From contig NZ_OBQF01000004.1 in the NCBI RefSeq assembly GCF_900220995.1, positions 124,001 through 188,000 on the forward strand: a DNA stretch of 64,000 nucleotides. The letters run 5' to 3'. Below are positions 8,383 through 15,661 of the stretch, piece by piece. Under the pieces are notes generated by a model. That model searched no databases. It was not told the DNA's origin and saw only the letters and a list, made by a program, of their open reading frames with translations. Source of the DNA: Salinicoccus kekensis. Lineage in GTDB: Bacteria; Bacillota; Bacilli; Staphylococcales; Salinicoccaceae. Within the stretch, counting starts at the first letter, position 1. Each line of letters starts with the position of its first letter. A program made the translations under genes and the position numbers.

Positions 8383-8418
8383 ATTACTTGTTAGGATAAA
8401 TCATTTGAGGTGAAGATC

Positions 8419-8694
8419 ATGGACAATAACGGAGATTTCGTCGTGTGCAGATGTGAAAATGTCACATATGCCGAAATGATGAAGGAAATGGAAAGAGGCG
8501 TGAACAATGCCAGGGAAATGAAATTGAAGACACGGGCCGGCATGGGTTTCTGCAACGGCAGGACATGCGGGCACCTGGTCAATAAAATGATGAATGAGAC
8601 AGACAGCGGACCCGATTTCATCCATTTGAGGTCGCAGCCGCCGATACGCACGATTTCTTTTGAAACACTGGCAGGAGGTGTGCATGATGACTAG
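8419..8694 (+). CDS. BFD-like [2Fe-2S]-binding subunit of the amino-acid dehydrogenase
   Basis: A 91-residue protein with a BFD-type [2Fe-2S] cysteine set: Cys10 and Cys12 (VCRCEN) and Cys45 and Cys50 (GFCNGRTC). In HcnB and sarcosine/opine oxidase alpha subunits this domain is usually fused to the C-terminus of the flavoprotein; here it is a separate gene. The ATG at 8419 has GAGGTGA at 8407-8413. An upstream in-frame GTG at 8410 lies inside that SD and is less likely. It is the first gene of the rightward sigma-54 operon and overlaps the next gene by 11 nt. It probably relays electrons between the flavin subunits. Confidence 0.82.
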   Translation: MDNNGDFVVCRCENVTYAEMMKEMERGVNNAREMKLKTRAGMGFCNGRTCGHLVNKMMNETDSGPDFIHLRSQPPIRTISFETLAGGVHDD

Positions 8695-9022
8695 ACGGAT
8701 ACTGGAACATAAAATCCTCGGACCGAGGAAAAATAAAATCGTCCCTTTTAAATGGAACGGGGAGACGTATTACGGTGCAGAAGGCGAAAGCATCACAGCC
8801 GCCCTCCTCGCCAATGATGTGCGGACACTCCGGCACCATGAAAGGGACGGGGCGCCGCGGGGCCTTTACTGCAATATCGGCCACTGCTCCGAATGCAGGG
8901 TGACCGTTGATGGTACTCAAAATGTGCGCGCCTGCCTGACCCCTGTCCGAAAAGATATGGAAATCAGTCGGCAGGGTGCCCTGCCGCATCTCGTCAAAGG
9001 AGGCGGAGACGATGCATTATGA
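8684..9022 (+). CDS. [2Fe-2S] ferredoxin-like subunit (HcnA / sarcosine oxidase alpha N-terminal type)
   Basis: A 112-residue protein with a plant-type [2Fe-2S] fold. Cys63, Cys68 and Cys71 (LYCNIGHCSEC) and Cys84 (VRACLT) form the cluster ligands, as in the small HcnA/OoxA subunits. GGAGGTG at 8674-8680 precedes two adjacent in-frame ATGs (8684 and 8687); either could be used. The gene overlaps both neighbours, by 11 nt upstream and 11 nt downstream, so the three subunits are translationally coupled. It acts as an electron carrier in the dehydrogenase complex. Confidence 0.85.
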   Translation: MMTRRILEHKILGPRKNKIVPFKWNGETYYGAEGESITAALLANDVRTLRHHERDGAPRGLYCNIGHCSECRVTVDGTQNVRACLTPVRKDMEISRQGALPHLVKGGGDDAL

Positions 9023-10184
9023 TGTGATCATCATAGGCGCCGGACCTGCAGGCCTCAGCGCCGCAGGTCTTTTGAAGGATGATAAACGGGTGCTTGTCAT
9101 CGATGAATATTATCACCACGGCGGCAGGCTGCTCGGCCAGCTCTACGAGGAATCCAAGGGAAACTGGTGGAACGGCATGGAAATCGCCAATGAACTGTAC
9201 AGTGGACTTGAAGGTAAAGTCGCATTCAGCCTTGGCACCTCCGTCTATAACGCCGAGCGGGAGGGTTCTTTATTCACCGTATATACGGATAAGGGCAATT
9301 TCACGGCCCGGTGCCTCGTCGCCGCGACCGGTTCCAAAGAAAACTCCTCCCCGCTGCCCGGCTGGGAACTGCCGGGCGTCATGACCGTCGGGGCGGCCCA
9401 GGTGCTCACCAATTTCCACCGGGTCGCACCGGGCGAATCCGGGGTCATCATCGGCATCAATCCCCTCTCCATGGTGATCGCCATGGAGCTCGGCTATGCG
9501 GATGTGGAAGTGAAGAAGATATGCCTCCCTGCGGTAAATGAAATCAATACGGCAACACCGAAAGATGCCCTGGAAACACTGATGGGCCTCAGCCGGTCTG
9601 CCCCTTCGAAATTTTTATCACTTGCAGGGGGTATCGGTCGAAGACTCCCTCTGCTGCACGGTCCGGTGCTGAATCTCTTCCCTTCCGGCGGAGTGAGGGC
9701 ACTCGGCCTCCCGATCTCCATCAAGGAAAGAGTCGTCGGAATCAACGGGACGGATCAGGTCGAGTCCGTCACCACCGTTAAGACGAGAGCCGACGGCAGC
9801 GTGATCGAAGGGACGGAAAAAGAGATCGCCTGCGACTTCGTCTGCATTTCCGACGGCCTCTCGCCGGTCAATGAAGTCACGTCGCTGTTCAATCTGAAGC
9901 ATGTATACCTTGAGTCCCTCGGCGGATATGTGCCCCTCCACAGTGAGAAGATGGAGACCGAAGTCGAAGACTTTTATGTCGCCGGCAACATCACCGGCAT
10001 CGAAAACGCCAAAGTCGCGATGCTCCAGGGAGAGATGGCCGCCCACCGGATTTTGGGGGATGAGGCGGCATCTGAAGACACTTTAAGGAAGATCAATGAA
10101 GAACGCAAAAATGCCAAGGTGAAATTCCATGAAGACCTGGATGCTGGCCGGGAAAAACTCCAGCTCTACTGGCTCGCAAAATGA
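9012..10184 (+). CDS. FAD/NAD-type oxidoreductase subunit (HcnB / OoxA-like alpha subunit)
   Basis: A 390-residue pyridine-nucleotide-disulfide-oxidoreductase-like flavoprotein. The FAD-binding GAGPAG is at residues 9-14, and a late ATG-FAD motif region (VAGNITGIENAKVAMLQGEMAA) closes the fold. It resembles the alpha subunits of hydrogen-cyanide synthase, opine oxidase and multi-subunit D-hydroxyproline dehydrogenases. Unlike HcnB it lacks a C-terminal BFD domain, which is encoded separately at 8419-8694. The ATG at 9012 has a strong AAAGGAGGCGGAG upstream. The partner amine-oxidising flavoprotein is encoded at 5688-6863 on the other operon. Confidence 0.85.
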   Translation: MHYDVIIIGAGPAGLSAAGLLKDDKRVLVIDEYYHHGGRLLGQLYEESKGNWWNGMEIANELYSGLEGKVAFSLGTSVYNAEREGSLFTVYTDKGNFTARCLVAATGSKENSSPLPGWELPGVMTVGAAQVLTNFHRVAPGESGVIIGINPLSMVIAMELGYADVEVKKICLPAVNEINTATPKDALETLMGLSRSAPSKFLSLAGGIGRRLPLLHGPVLNLFPSGGVRALGLPISIKERVVGINGTDQVESVTTVKTRADGSVIEGTEKEIACDFVCISDGLSPVNEVTSLFNLKHVYLESLGGYVPLHSEKMETEVEDFYVAGNITGIENAKVAMLQGEMAAHRILGDEAASEDTLRKINEERKNAKVKFHEDLDAGREKLQLYWLAK

Positions 10185-10230
10185 TGAGAGGCGGTATTGG
10201 AGTCAAGTCAGAATGGGATCTGAAACCGGG

Positions 10231-10587
10231 AGGTGCCCATCCGGATCGGGATCGAAACCTGGACAGAACCTGAGGTATGGAGACCGCCATCTGGATTCGG
10301 AATCAAAACCCGGATGGAGCCTGATGTGCGGTAACCGCTGTCTGGATCCGGGACTGAACTCCGGACAGAACTTGAAGGACAGCGACCGCCATCTGGATTC
10401 GGAATCAAAATCCGGATGGAGTCTGATGTGCGGAGACCGCTGTCTGGATCCGGGACTGAACTCCGGACAGAACTTGAAGGACAGCGACCGCCATCTGGAT
10501 TCGGAATCAAAACCCGGATGGAGCCTGATGTGCGGCGACCGCTGTCTGGATACTGGACCAAAATTAGGACAGAACCTGAAATACAGC
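10231..10587. repeat. Tandem array of seven 51-bp units (102-bp higher-order repeat)
   Basis: Seven consecutive 51-bp units start at 10231, 10282, 10333, 10384, 10435, 10486 and 10537, with degenerate sequence beyond. Two unit types alternate, so 10282-10383 and 10384-10485 are almost identical 102-bp blocks. Each unit carries imperfect complementary arms able to form a stem of 8-9 bp, for example CCATCTGG with CCGGATGG. Because 51 is divisible by three, reading frames stay open across the array on both strands. It lies between two convergent genes, just before a bidirectional terminator. Confidence 0.9.
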
Positions 10588-10647
10588 GATAGCCCTCCGG
10601 ACCCAGCACCCCATCCAGGCTTCTCAAATCCAAATAATGACCATAAA

Positions 10648-10676
10648 AAAACAGCGCTGCAGTGCAGCGCTGTTTT
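10648..10676. terminator. Bidirectional Rho-independent terminator
   Basis: A 13-bp stem AAAACAGCGCTGC / GCAGCGCTGTTTT with a 3-nt loop, A-rich on the left and T-rich on the right. It lies between the convergent dehydrogenase subunit gene and the regulator gene, and its right arm touches the regulator's stop codon. Confidence 0.85.
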
Positions 10677-11194
10677 CATGTGACATTGGAAGATACGAGG
10701 AGGATCTTCGCCGGTTCGCCACTATCGTTATACCACTCATGTTCCACTTTTGAGTCGATGTGGATCGAGTCGCCCGCCTTCAGGACAGTCCGCTCGCCCT
10801 GGATGATGACCTGCAGTGTCCCGCTGAGCACATAGATGAATTCCTGCCCCCTGTGGGTATATGGCGAGTGCTGTGTCTCTCCCGCCTTCAATTCCACGAG
10901 TGCCGGGGTGAATAAAGGATTCTCTATATCCCCCGACAAATCCTCATATGAAAAATTGCCGTTCAGTGACGCGGTGTCCACCGGGTCTTTCTGGTTATCA
11001 TCAAAGAAGAAATTGACGTTGACGTCGAGTGCTTCTGATATTTTTTTCAAGGATGTGAAAGTCAGGGTCTTCAAGTCTCGTTCAACCTGAGATAGGAAGC
11101 TGATGGATAACCCGCTTTCGGCGCTCAGCTCCTTCAACGTCATCTTCCTGCCTTTCCTTAATTTCTTCAGTTCACTTCCCAGCGTCTCACTCAT
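10676..11194 (-). CDS. XRE-family regulator with C-terminal cupin domain
   Basis: A 172-residue protein. Residues 5-60 form an HTH_3/XRE domain (LKKLRKGRKMTLKELSAESGLSISFLSQVERD). The C-terminal half is a cupin_2 barrel with HSPYTHRGQEFIYVLSGTLQV and an ending EHEWYNDSGEPAKILLVSS. Members of this class (PuuR-like and relatives) bind a small effector in the cupin. It lies 17 nt downstream of the aldehyde dehydrogenase gene in the same orientation, so the two are probably cotranscribed and it probably autoregulates the pair. A candidate operator is at 12785-12805. The effector cannot be read from the sequence. Confidence 0.88.
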   Translation of the reverse strand: MSETLGSELKKLRKGRKMTLKELSAESGLSISFLSQVERDLKTLTFTSLKKISEALDVNVNFFFDDNQKDPVDTASLNGNFSYEDLSGDIENPLFTPALVELKAGETQHSPYTHRGQEFIYVLSGTLQVIIQGERTVLKAGDSIHIDSKVEHEWYNDSGEPAKILLVSSNVT

Positions 11195-11211
11195 GTCCCG
11201 ACCTCATTTAC

Positions 11212-12699
11212 TTATGATCTGTGCATATTGACGAACACACTCTTCACTTCCACGTAGTTTGCGATGCCGTAGTCTCCGCCCATATCGCGGCCGATGCCCG
11301 ACTGTTTGTAGCCGCCGAACGGCATGGTCTCGAGCTCCAGACCGAAGTCGTTGATCCATACTGTGCCGGCCTCCAGTTTTGATGCGATATAGTGGCCGTC
11401 TTTGATATTCTCCGTCCAGACGCTTGAAGCAAGACCGTAGTCGCTGTCATTCGCCCTTTTGATCGCTTCATCGATATCATCGAACGGCATGACGCACATC
11501 ACAGGTCCGAATATCTCTTCCCTCGCGATTGCCATATCATCAGTGACATCCGTGAATATCGTCGGTTCGACAAAATATCCCTTATCGCCGATGCGGTTGC
11601 CGCCGGTGATCACTTTTGCACCGGCTTCTTTGCCCTTCTCGATATATCCGAGGACCGCCTTCATCTGTTTCTCTGAAATCAAAGGTCCGATATCGGTGTT
11701 TTCATCGAGACCATCGCCGACGACCAGGTTCTCAGCCCGTTTCTTCAGCTCTTCGACCACCTTATCATAGATTCCCCGCTGCACATATACCCTTGTCGTC
11801 GCACTGCAGTTCTGGCCGGAGTTGTACATCGTGCCGTCGAAGATTCCTTCGAGGCCTGAATCCAGATCAGCATCTTCCAGTACGATCGCCGGTGATTTTC
11901 CGCCGAGTTCCAAAGTGATGGACTTGATGTCTTCAGCGGCATGCTTCATGATTTCACGGCCGGTGTTCGTCGATCCTGTGAATGCGACTTTTGAGACGTC
12001 CTTATGGGTGACGAGCGAATGGCCTGCCACCGAGCCCTGTCCAGGCACGATGTTGACCACACCGTCAGGGAAGCCCGCTTCTTTGAAGAGTCCCGCCGCA
12101 TAAAGGATCGATAAAGGCGTATCCTCAGCAGGTTTCAATACGATCGTACAGCCTGCAGCAAGTGCTGCGCCCATCTTCCAGGCCGCCATCAGAAGCGGAT
12201 AGTTCCACGGCACGATCTGCGCCACGACACCGATCGGCTCATGGACGGTGTACGTCACGTAATTCGGGTCGACGTTCGTCGTCTTGCCGAAGATCTTCGT
12301 CGCCCACCCTGCATAATATCTGAAATGGGTGACCGTGCCGTCCACATCATCTTCCAGCGCCTGCATATATTTCTTGCCGTTGTCCAGGGCCTCCAGCTGT
12401 GCAAGCTCTTCACGGTTCTCCTCAAGCAAGTCGGCGAACTTATAGATCAGTTCAGCCCTTGAGGCCGCATCCATCTTCGTCCATTCCCCATTGTCGAACG
12501 CCTCTTTTGCGGCACTCACCGCCTTGTCGATGTCCTTTTCCGTAGCTTCACTCACCTTTGCGATCACTTTTTCGGTCGCCGGGTTTTTGACTTCGAATGT
12601 ATTGCCGCTCTCCGAAGACACATATTCCCCGTTGATATACAGCCCCTTCTCCTGCTCCAAAAACTCTTTTACTTTAGGTTTCAATTCCATCAATGACAT
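11212..12699 (-). CDS. NAD(P)-dependent aldehyde dehydrogenase
   Basis: A 495-residue aldehyde dehydrogenase of the ALDH superfamily, normal full length. The general base Glu264 is in ELGGKSP and the nucleophile Cys298 in NSGQNCSATTR; PWNYP and MPFGGYKQSGIGRD are also present. It oxidises an aldehyde to the acid in the cytoplasm. Beside the hydroxyproline locus, 2-oxoglutarate semialdehyde is an attractive substrate, which would complete the pathway to 2-oxoglutarate. Betaine aldehyde or a general aldehyde role is also possible. It has a sigma-A promoter at 12752-12780 rather than a sigma-54 site, and is followed by an XRE-cupin regulator. Confidence 0.92.
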   Translation of the reverse strand: MSLMELKPKVKEFLEQEKGLYINGEYVSSESGNTFEVKNPATEKVIAKVSEATEKDIDKAVSAAKEAFDNGEWTKMDAASRAELIYKFADLLEENREELAQLEALDNGKKYMQALEDDVDGTVTHFRYYAGWATKIFGKTTNVDPNYVTYTVHEPIGVVAQIVPWNYPLLMAAWKMGAALAAGCTIVLKPAEDTPLSILYAAGLFKEAGFPDGVVNIVPGQGSVAGHSLVTHKDVSKVAFTGSTNTGREIMKHAAEDIKSITLELGGKSPAIVLEDADLDSGLEGIFDGTMYNSGQNCSATTRVYVQRGIYDKVVEELKKRAENLVVGDGLDENTDIGPLISEKQMKAVLGYIEKGKEAGAKVITGGNRIGDKGYFVEPTIFTDVTDDMAIAREEIFGPVMCVMPFDDIDEAIKRANDSDYGLASSVWTENIKDGHYIASKLEAGTVWINDFGLELETMPFGGYKQSGIGRDMGGDYGIANYVEVKSVFVNMHRS

Positions 12700-12751
12700 C
12701 CCATCCCACTCCTTGTTTTAATATGTAATGACTAAATCTTCTGTCAACTAA

Positions 12752-12780
12752 ATCATATACGATGCCAAATAAAAAATCAA
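12752..12780 (-). promoter_or_regulatory. Sigma-A promoter of the aldehyde dehydrogenase gene
   Basis: On the minus strand, TTGATT (12775-12780) and TATGAT (12752-12757) are separated by 17 nt. The start codon follows about 50 nt downstream. Confidence 0.65.
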
Positions 12781-12784
12781 TCAA

Positions 12785-12805
12785 AATTTCACCGTGAGTG
12801 AAATT
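12785..12805. promoter_or_regulatory. Candidate operator (8-bp inverted repeat) for the XRE-cupin regulator
   Basis: AATTTCAC - CGTGA - GTGAAATT is a perfect 8-bp inverted repeat with a 5-nt centre. It lies directly upstream of the -35 box of the aldehyde dehydrogenase promoter, in the gap shared with the divergent hydrolase gene. Assignment to the XRE-cupin protein is inference from position. Confidence 0.5.
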
Positions 12806-12873
12806 AATGTGTTATTACTTAGCCAAACGGGGAATAATAAACCAGTATGATTTTACATAAAGGGGGGATTTAT

Positions 12874-13737
12874 TTGGATAGAATCACCGGCACTTTTCAG
12901 CTTAATCACCATATTATGGAGTACTCGGTCACTGGTGGCGGGGCCGAGACGGTTTTACTGCTGCATGGCGGCCACTCCAACAGCAATGAAACATTCGGCG
13001 CTAAAATGCTGGTTGACGGGGGATACGCAGTCCTCATACCTTCAAGGCCCGGTTATGGGAAGACTTCCAAGGGCATCGGAGATTCCCTTGCAGAAACTGC
13101 CGCATATTATATTGAGTTGCTGAATCATCTGTCGATTGACAAGGTCCATCTGATTGCGATTTCTGCAGGAGGGACGTCCGGCATTTATCTGGCTTCAAAA
13201 TACCCCGGGAGGATCAAGAGTTTAATTTTGCAAAGTGCAGTCACACGGGAATGGCTGCGCCCCGATGACAGTTTATATAAAATAGCCCGGGTTGCTTTCC
13301 GTTCACCGGTCGAGAAAGTGACATGGCGGCTTCTATCAACGATGAACAACCTTTTCCCGAAAACCGTCTTCAGATTTATGGCGCCTTCATTCAGTACACT
13401 TTCAAATAAAGAGATTCTTGATAAAATGGCGGATAACGACATCGAAGAAATCCGCCTGATGAACAACAGGCAGTCTTCGGGTCAAGGTTTTTTGATCGAT
13501 CTGGCCGCCACGAAGGAAATCACTGCGGCTGCTCTGCAGGAAGTCCGGTGCCCTGCACTCATCATCCACAGCAGGAATGATGCTTCCGTCCCTTTGGAGC
13601 ATGCATATTTTGCTCATGACAATATCCCGGACAGCACTTTGATCGTCACTGAATCCTGGGGCCATATAATCTGGCTCGGCAAGGAGGCAGAAGAAACGGA
13701 TGAGCTGGTCACAGAGTTCCTGGAAAACAATAGATGA
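12874..13737 (+). CDS. Alpha/beta hydrolase
   Basis: A 287-residue alpha/beta-hydrolase fold protein. It has the oxyanion motif HGG (31-33), the nucleophile elbow AISAGG (Ser97), an acid in IIHSRNDASVPLEHA and the His in ESWGHIIWLG, so the catalytic triad is complete. I chose the TTG at 12874 because AAGGGGGGAT ends 4 nt before it; an in-frame ATG at 12847 would add nine residues but has no SD. The substrate is unknown. It is divergent from the aldehyde dehydrogenase and ends at a strong terminator. Confidence 0.82.
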   Translation: MDRITGTFQLNHHIMEYSVTGGGAETVLLLHGGHSNSNETFGAKMLVDGGYAVLIPSRPGYGKTSKGIGDSLAETAAYYIELLNHLSIDKVHLIAISAGGTSGIYLASKYPGRIKSLILQSAVTREWLRPDDSLYKIARVAFRSPVEKVTWRLLSTMNNLFPKTVFRFMAPSFSTLSNKEILDKMADNDIEEIRLMNNRQSSGQGFLIDLAATKEITAAALQEVRCPALIIHSRNDASVPLEHAYFAHDNIPDSTLIVTESWGHIIWLGKEAEETDELVTEFLENNR

Positions 13738-13767
13738 CCCGGCAGCAATTGCCGGGTCATCTTTTTT
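13733..13767 (+). terminator. Rho-independent terminator after the alpha/beta hydrolase
   Basis: A perfect 12-bp stem GATGACCCGGCA / TGCCGGGTCATC with a 5-nt loop is followed by six T. It overlaps the stop codon of the hydrolase. Confidence 0.9.
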
Positions 13768-13769
13768 AG

Positions 13770-14963
13770 TCATTTATTTCCAAGTCTTGAAAGCACGACT
13801 TCCCCAAGCACTTTAGCGCTGATCAGGAGGGAGTCTTCATTGATGTCGAACTTAGGATGGTGGTTGATGTAGGCCTTCTCCACACCTTCAGGTTTTGCAC
13901 CGACGTTGATGAACGTCCCCGGTGTATTCTGCAGATAGTAGGAGAAATCTTCCGAACCGCTTGAAGGTTCATGGTCTGCGACATTTGTAATGTGCCCGCC
14001 CTTGCTGTTTCGCAGAATTTCACCAACCACACGTGTCTTCTCAGGGTCGTTGTAGAGCACCGGATAATCATAGATGTACTCAAGATCGCATGTAACGCCG
14101 AAAGCAGTCTCCAGGCCGCTGATGATCTTGACCATCTCGTCATGGATCGGTTCTTTATTCTCCTCTTCCATATAACGCACCGTACCCCGGAGCATCACCT
14201 TATCCTGAATGACGTTCTGGCCGCCCGGTGCTTCAAATGCGGTCACCGATACGACGGCAGTATGCTTCGGGCTCATTCTTCTTGAGACGATCGTCTGCAC
14301 CTGTGTCACGAAATGGGAGCCTGCAACGATCGGGTCGATCGTCGTTTCAGGCATCGCACCGTGGCCGCCGCTCCCCTGGATATGGAGGTTGAAGTTCGAA
14401 CGTCCGGCCATGGCATTGCCTTCCACCAGACCGACTTCACCAGTTTCAAACATCGGGAAGAGGTGGATGCCGTAAACCTCATCGAGGTCATCCAGTATGC
14501 CGGAAGCGACGATGCTCTTCGCACCGCCCGGCGGCACTTCTTCAGCATGCTGATGGATCAGCTTGATTGTGCCATCCCACTCATCCTTCAATTCGATGAG
14601 CGCTTCACCGAGCGTCAGCAGGTAGGCCGTATGCCCGTCATGTCCGCAGGCATGCATGACACCATCATTTTTGGACTTGAACGGTACGTCCGTTTCTTCG
14701 GTGATCGGGAGCGCGTCAAAGTCCGCACGGAGTCCGATCGTCTTCCCTTTGTTTTTGCCATTGATCTCAACGACGATGCCGTTCTCGCCCTCGATTTTCT
14801 CTGTGACCTTCACATCTTTATCTTTATAGAAATCTGCGATGTAACGGGCAGTTTTCTCCTCTTTGAATGAAAGTTCAGGATTCTCGTGAAGATGACGCCT
14901 GATTTCGATCATGCGGTCTTCTTTTTCCTCAAGTTTTTTAAACAGTTTTTCTGTAAGTGACAT
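13770..14963 (-). CDS. M20-family amidohydrolase / N-acyl-L-amino-acid aminoacylase
   Basis: A 397-residue metallopeptidase of family M20D (hippurate hydrolase/aminoacylase type). It has HLHENPELSF, the metal-binding MHACGHDGHT, the EEVPPGGAKS segment and a C-terminal GSEDFSYYL. It hydrolyses the amide bond of N-acyl amino acids in the cytoplasm. The ATG at 14963 has AGGAGG upstream; the longer ORF start is not supported. Three further paralogues lie in tandem at 48101-51629, so the genome has at least four. It is read from its own promoter (14992-15020) with a possible cre next to it. Confidence 0.9.
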   Translation of the reverse strand: MSLTEKLFKKLEEKEDRMIEIRRHLHENPELSFKEEKTARYIADFYKDKDVKVTEKIEGENGIVVEINGKNKGKTIGLRADFDALPITEETDVPFKSKNDGVMHACGHDGHTAYLLTLGEALIELKDEWDGTIKLIHQHAEEVPPGGAKSIVASGILDDLDEVYGIHLFPMFETGEVGLVEGNAMAGRSNFNLHIQGSGGHGAMPETTIDPIVAGSHFVTQVQTIVSRRMSPKHTAVVSVTAFEAPGGQNVIQDKVMLRGTVRYMEEENKEPIHDEMVKIISGLETAFGVTCDLEYIYDYPVLYNDPEKTRVVGEILRNSKGGHITNVADHEPSSGSEDFSYYLQNTPGTFINVGAKPEGVEKAYINHHPKFDINEDSLLISAKVLGEVVLSRLGNK

Positions 14964-14991
14964 GCAAAAACCTCCTGATAATGATACCTTC

Positions 14992-15020
14992 ATTTTAAAC
15001 TTTATCCTCACAGTCTTCAA
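14992..15020 (-). promoter_or_regulatory. Sigma-A promoter of the M20 amidohydrolase gene
   Basis: On the minus strand, TTGAAG (15015-15020), 17-nt spacer, TAAAAT (14992-14997). Confidence 0.6.
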
Positions 15021-15026
15021 ATCATA

Positions 15027-15040
15027 TGTTACCGGTTTCA
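15027..15040. promoter_or_regulatory. Possible CcpA-binding site (cre)
   Basis: TGTTACCGGTTTCA matches the Gram-positive cre consensus TGWAANCGNTNWCA at all but one fixed position. It lies just upstream of the -35 of the M20 gene and about 7 nt upstream of a TTGCCA box facing the thioesterase gene. Confidence 0.4.
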
Positions 15041-15111
15041 CAAAAGTTGCCAAACGTGAAAAAAACTATGATAAGATGATACATATAAATTCAAACTTAG
15101 GGGCAGGCGAC

Positions 15112-15630
15112 ATGACAATCAATAAAAAACCTATGAGCTTTTCAAAATCCATCAAATCCACACAGGTGTTTCCCGAGCATACGAATCATCTGGACACCAT
15201 GTTCGGGGGCAAGATCCTGGCAAACATCGATGAGATCGCGGCGATCGCGGCGATGAAGCATGCGGAAACGAACTGTGTCACGGCATCCATCGATTCGGTG
15301 AACTTCTTAAAACCGATCCGCGCCGGCGAAATCGTTACATATGAGGCGTATATTTCCCACGTCGGTACATCTTCACTTGAAGTATGCGTCCAGATTAAAG
15401 TGGATAATCCCTTTACACATCAGAGCGATCTTGCGGTCCTCAGCTTTCTGACATTCGTCGCCGTCAATGAAGACGGTGAGAAGGTAGAAGTGCCGAAAGT
15501 CTACCCGACGAACCAGCATGAGGAATGGCTGTTCAAGACAGCGGACGACCGTATTCAAAAACGTCAGGATCAGCGCATCAAAAGCAGGGAAATGATCGAA
15601 TTCCTGAAAAGCATAGAAGAACAGGAATGA
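15112..15630 (+). CDS. Acyl-CoA thioesterase (YkhA-like hotdog)
   Basis: A 172-residue 4HBT/hotdog thioesterase, the same size as Bacillus YkhA. It has the TQVFPEHTNHLDTMFGGKILANIDEIAAIAA core, with the family's active-site Asn/Asp region, and a charged C-terminal helix. It cleaves acyl-CoA to free acid and CoA. The ATG at 15112 is chosen because family similarity begins there. It is a single-gene unit divergent from the M20 gene, with a terminator shared with the convergent MOSC gene. Confidence 0.88.
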   Translation: MTINKKPMSFSKSIKSTQVFPEHTNHLDTMFGGKILANIDEIAAIAAMKHAETNCVTASIDSVNFLKPIRAGEIVTYEAYISHVGTSSLEVCVQIKVDNPFTHQSDLAVLSFLTFVAVNEDGEKVEVPKVYPTNQHEEWLFKTADDRIQKRQDQRIKSREMIEFLKSIEEQE

Positions 15631-15634
15631 TAAA

Positions 15635-15661
15635 AAGGAACCGGGAATTTTCCGGTTCCTT
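15635..15661. terminator. Bidirectional Rho-independent terminator
   Basis: Stem AAGGAACCGG / CCGGTTCCTT (10 bp) with a 7-nt loop lies between the convergent thioesterase and MOSC genes. Confidence 0.8.

Noticed and set aside
10129-10683. Plus-strand ORF of 184 codons, and minus-strand ORFs of 158 and 141 codons, across the 10.2-10.6 kb array
   Set aside because: They are open only because the 51-bp unit keeps frame. There is no SD at the starts, frames are open on both strands, and the products are low-complexity translations of the repeat.
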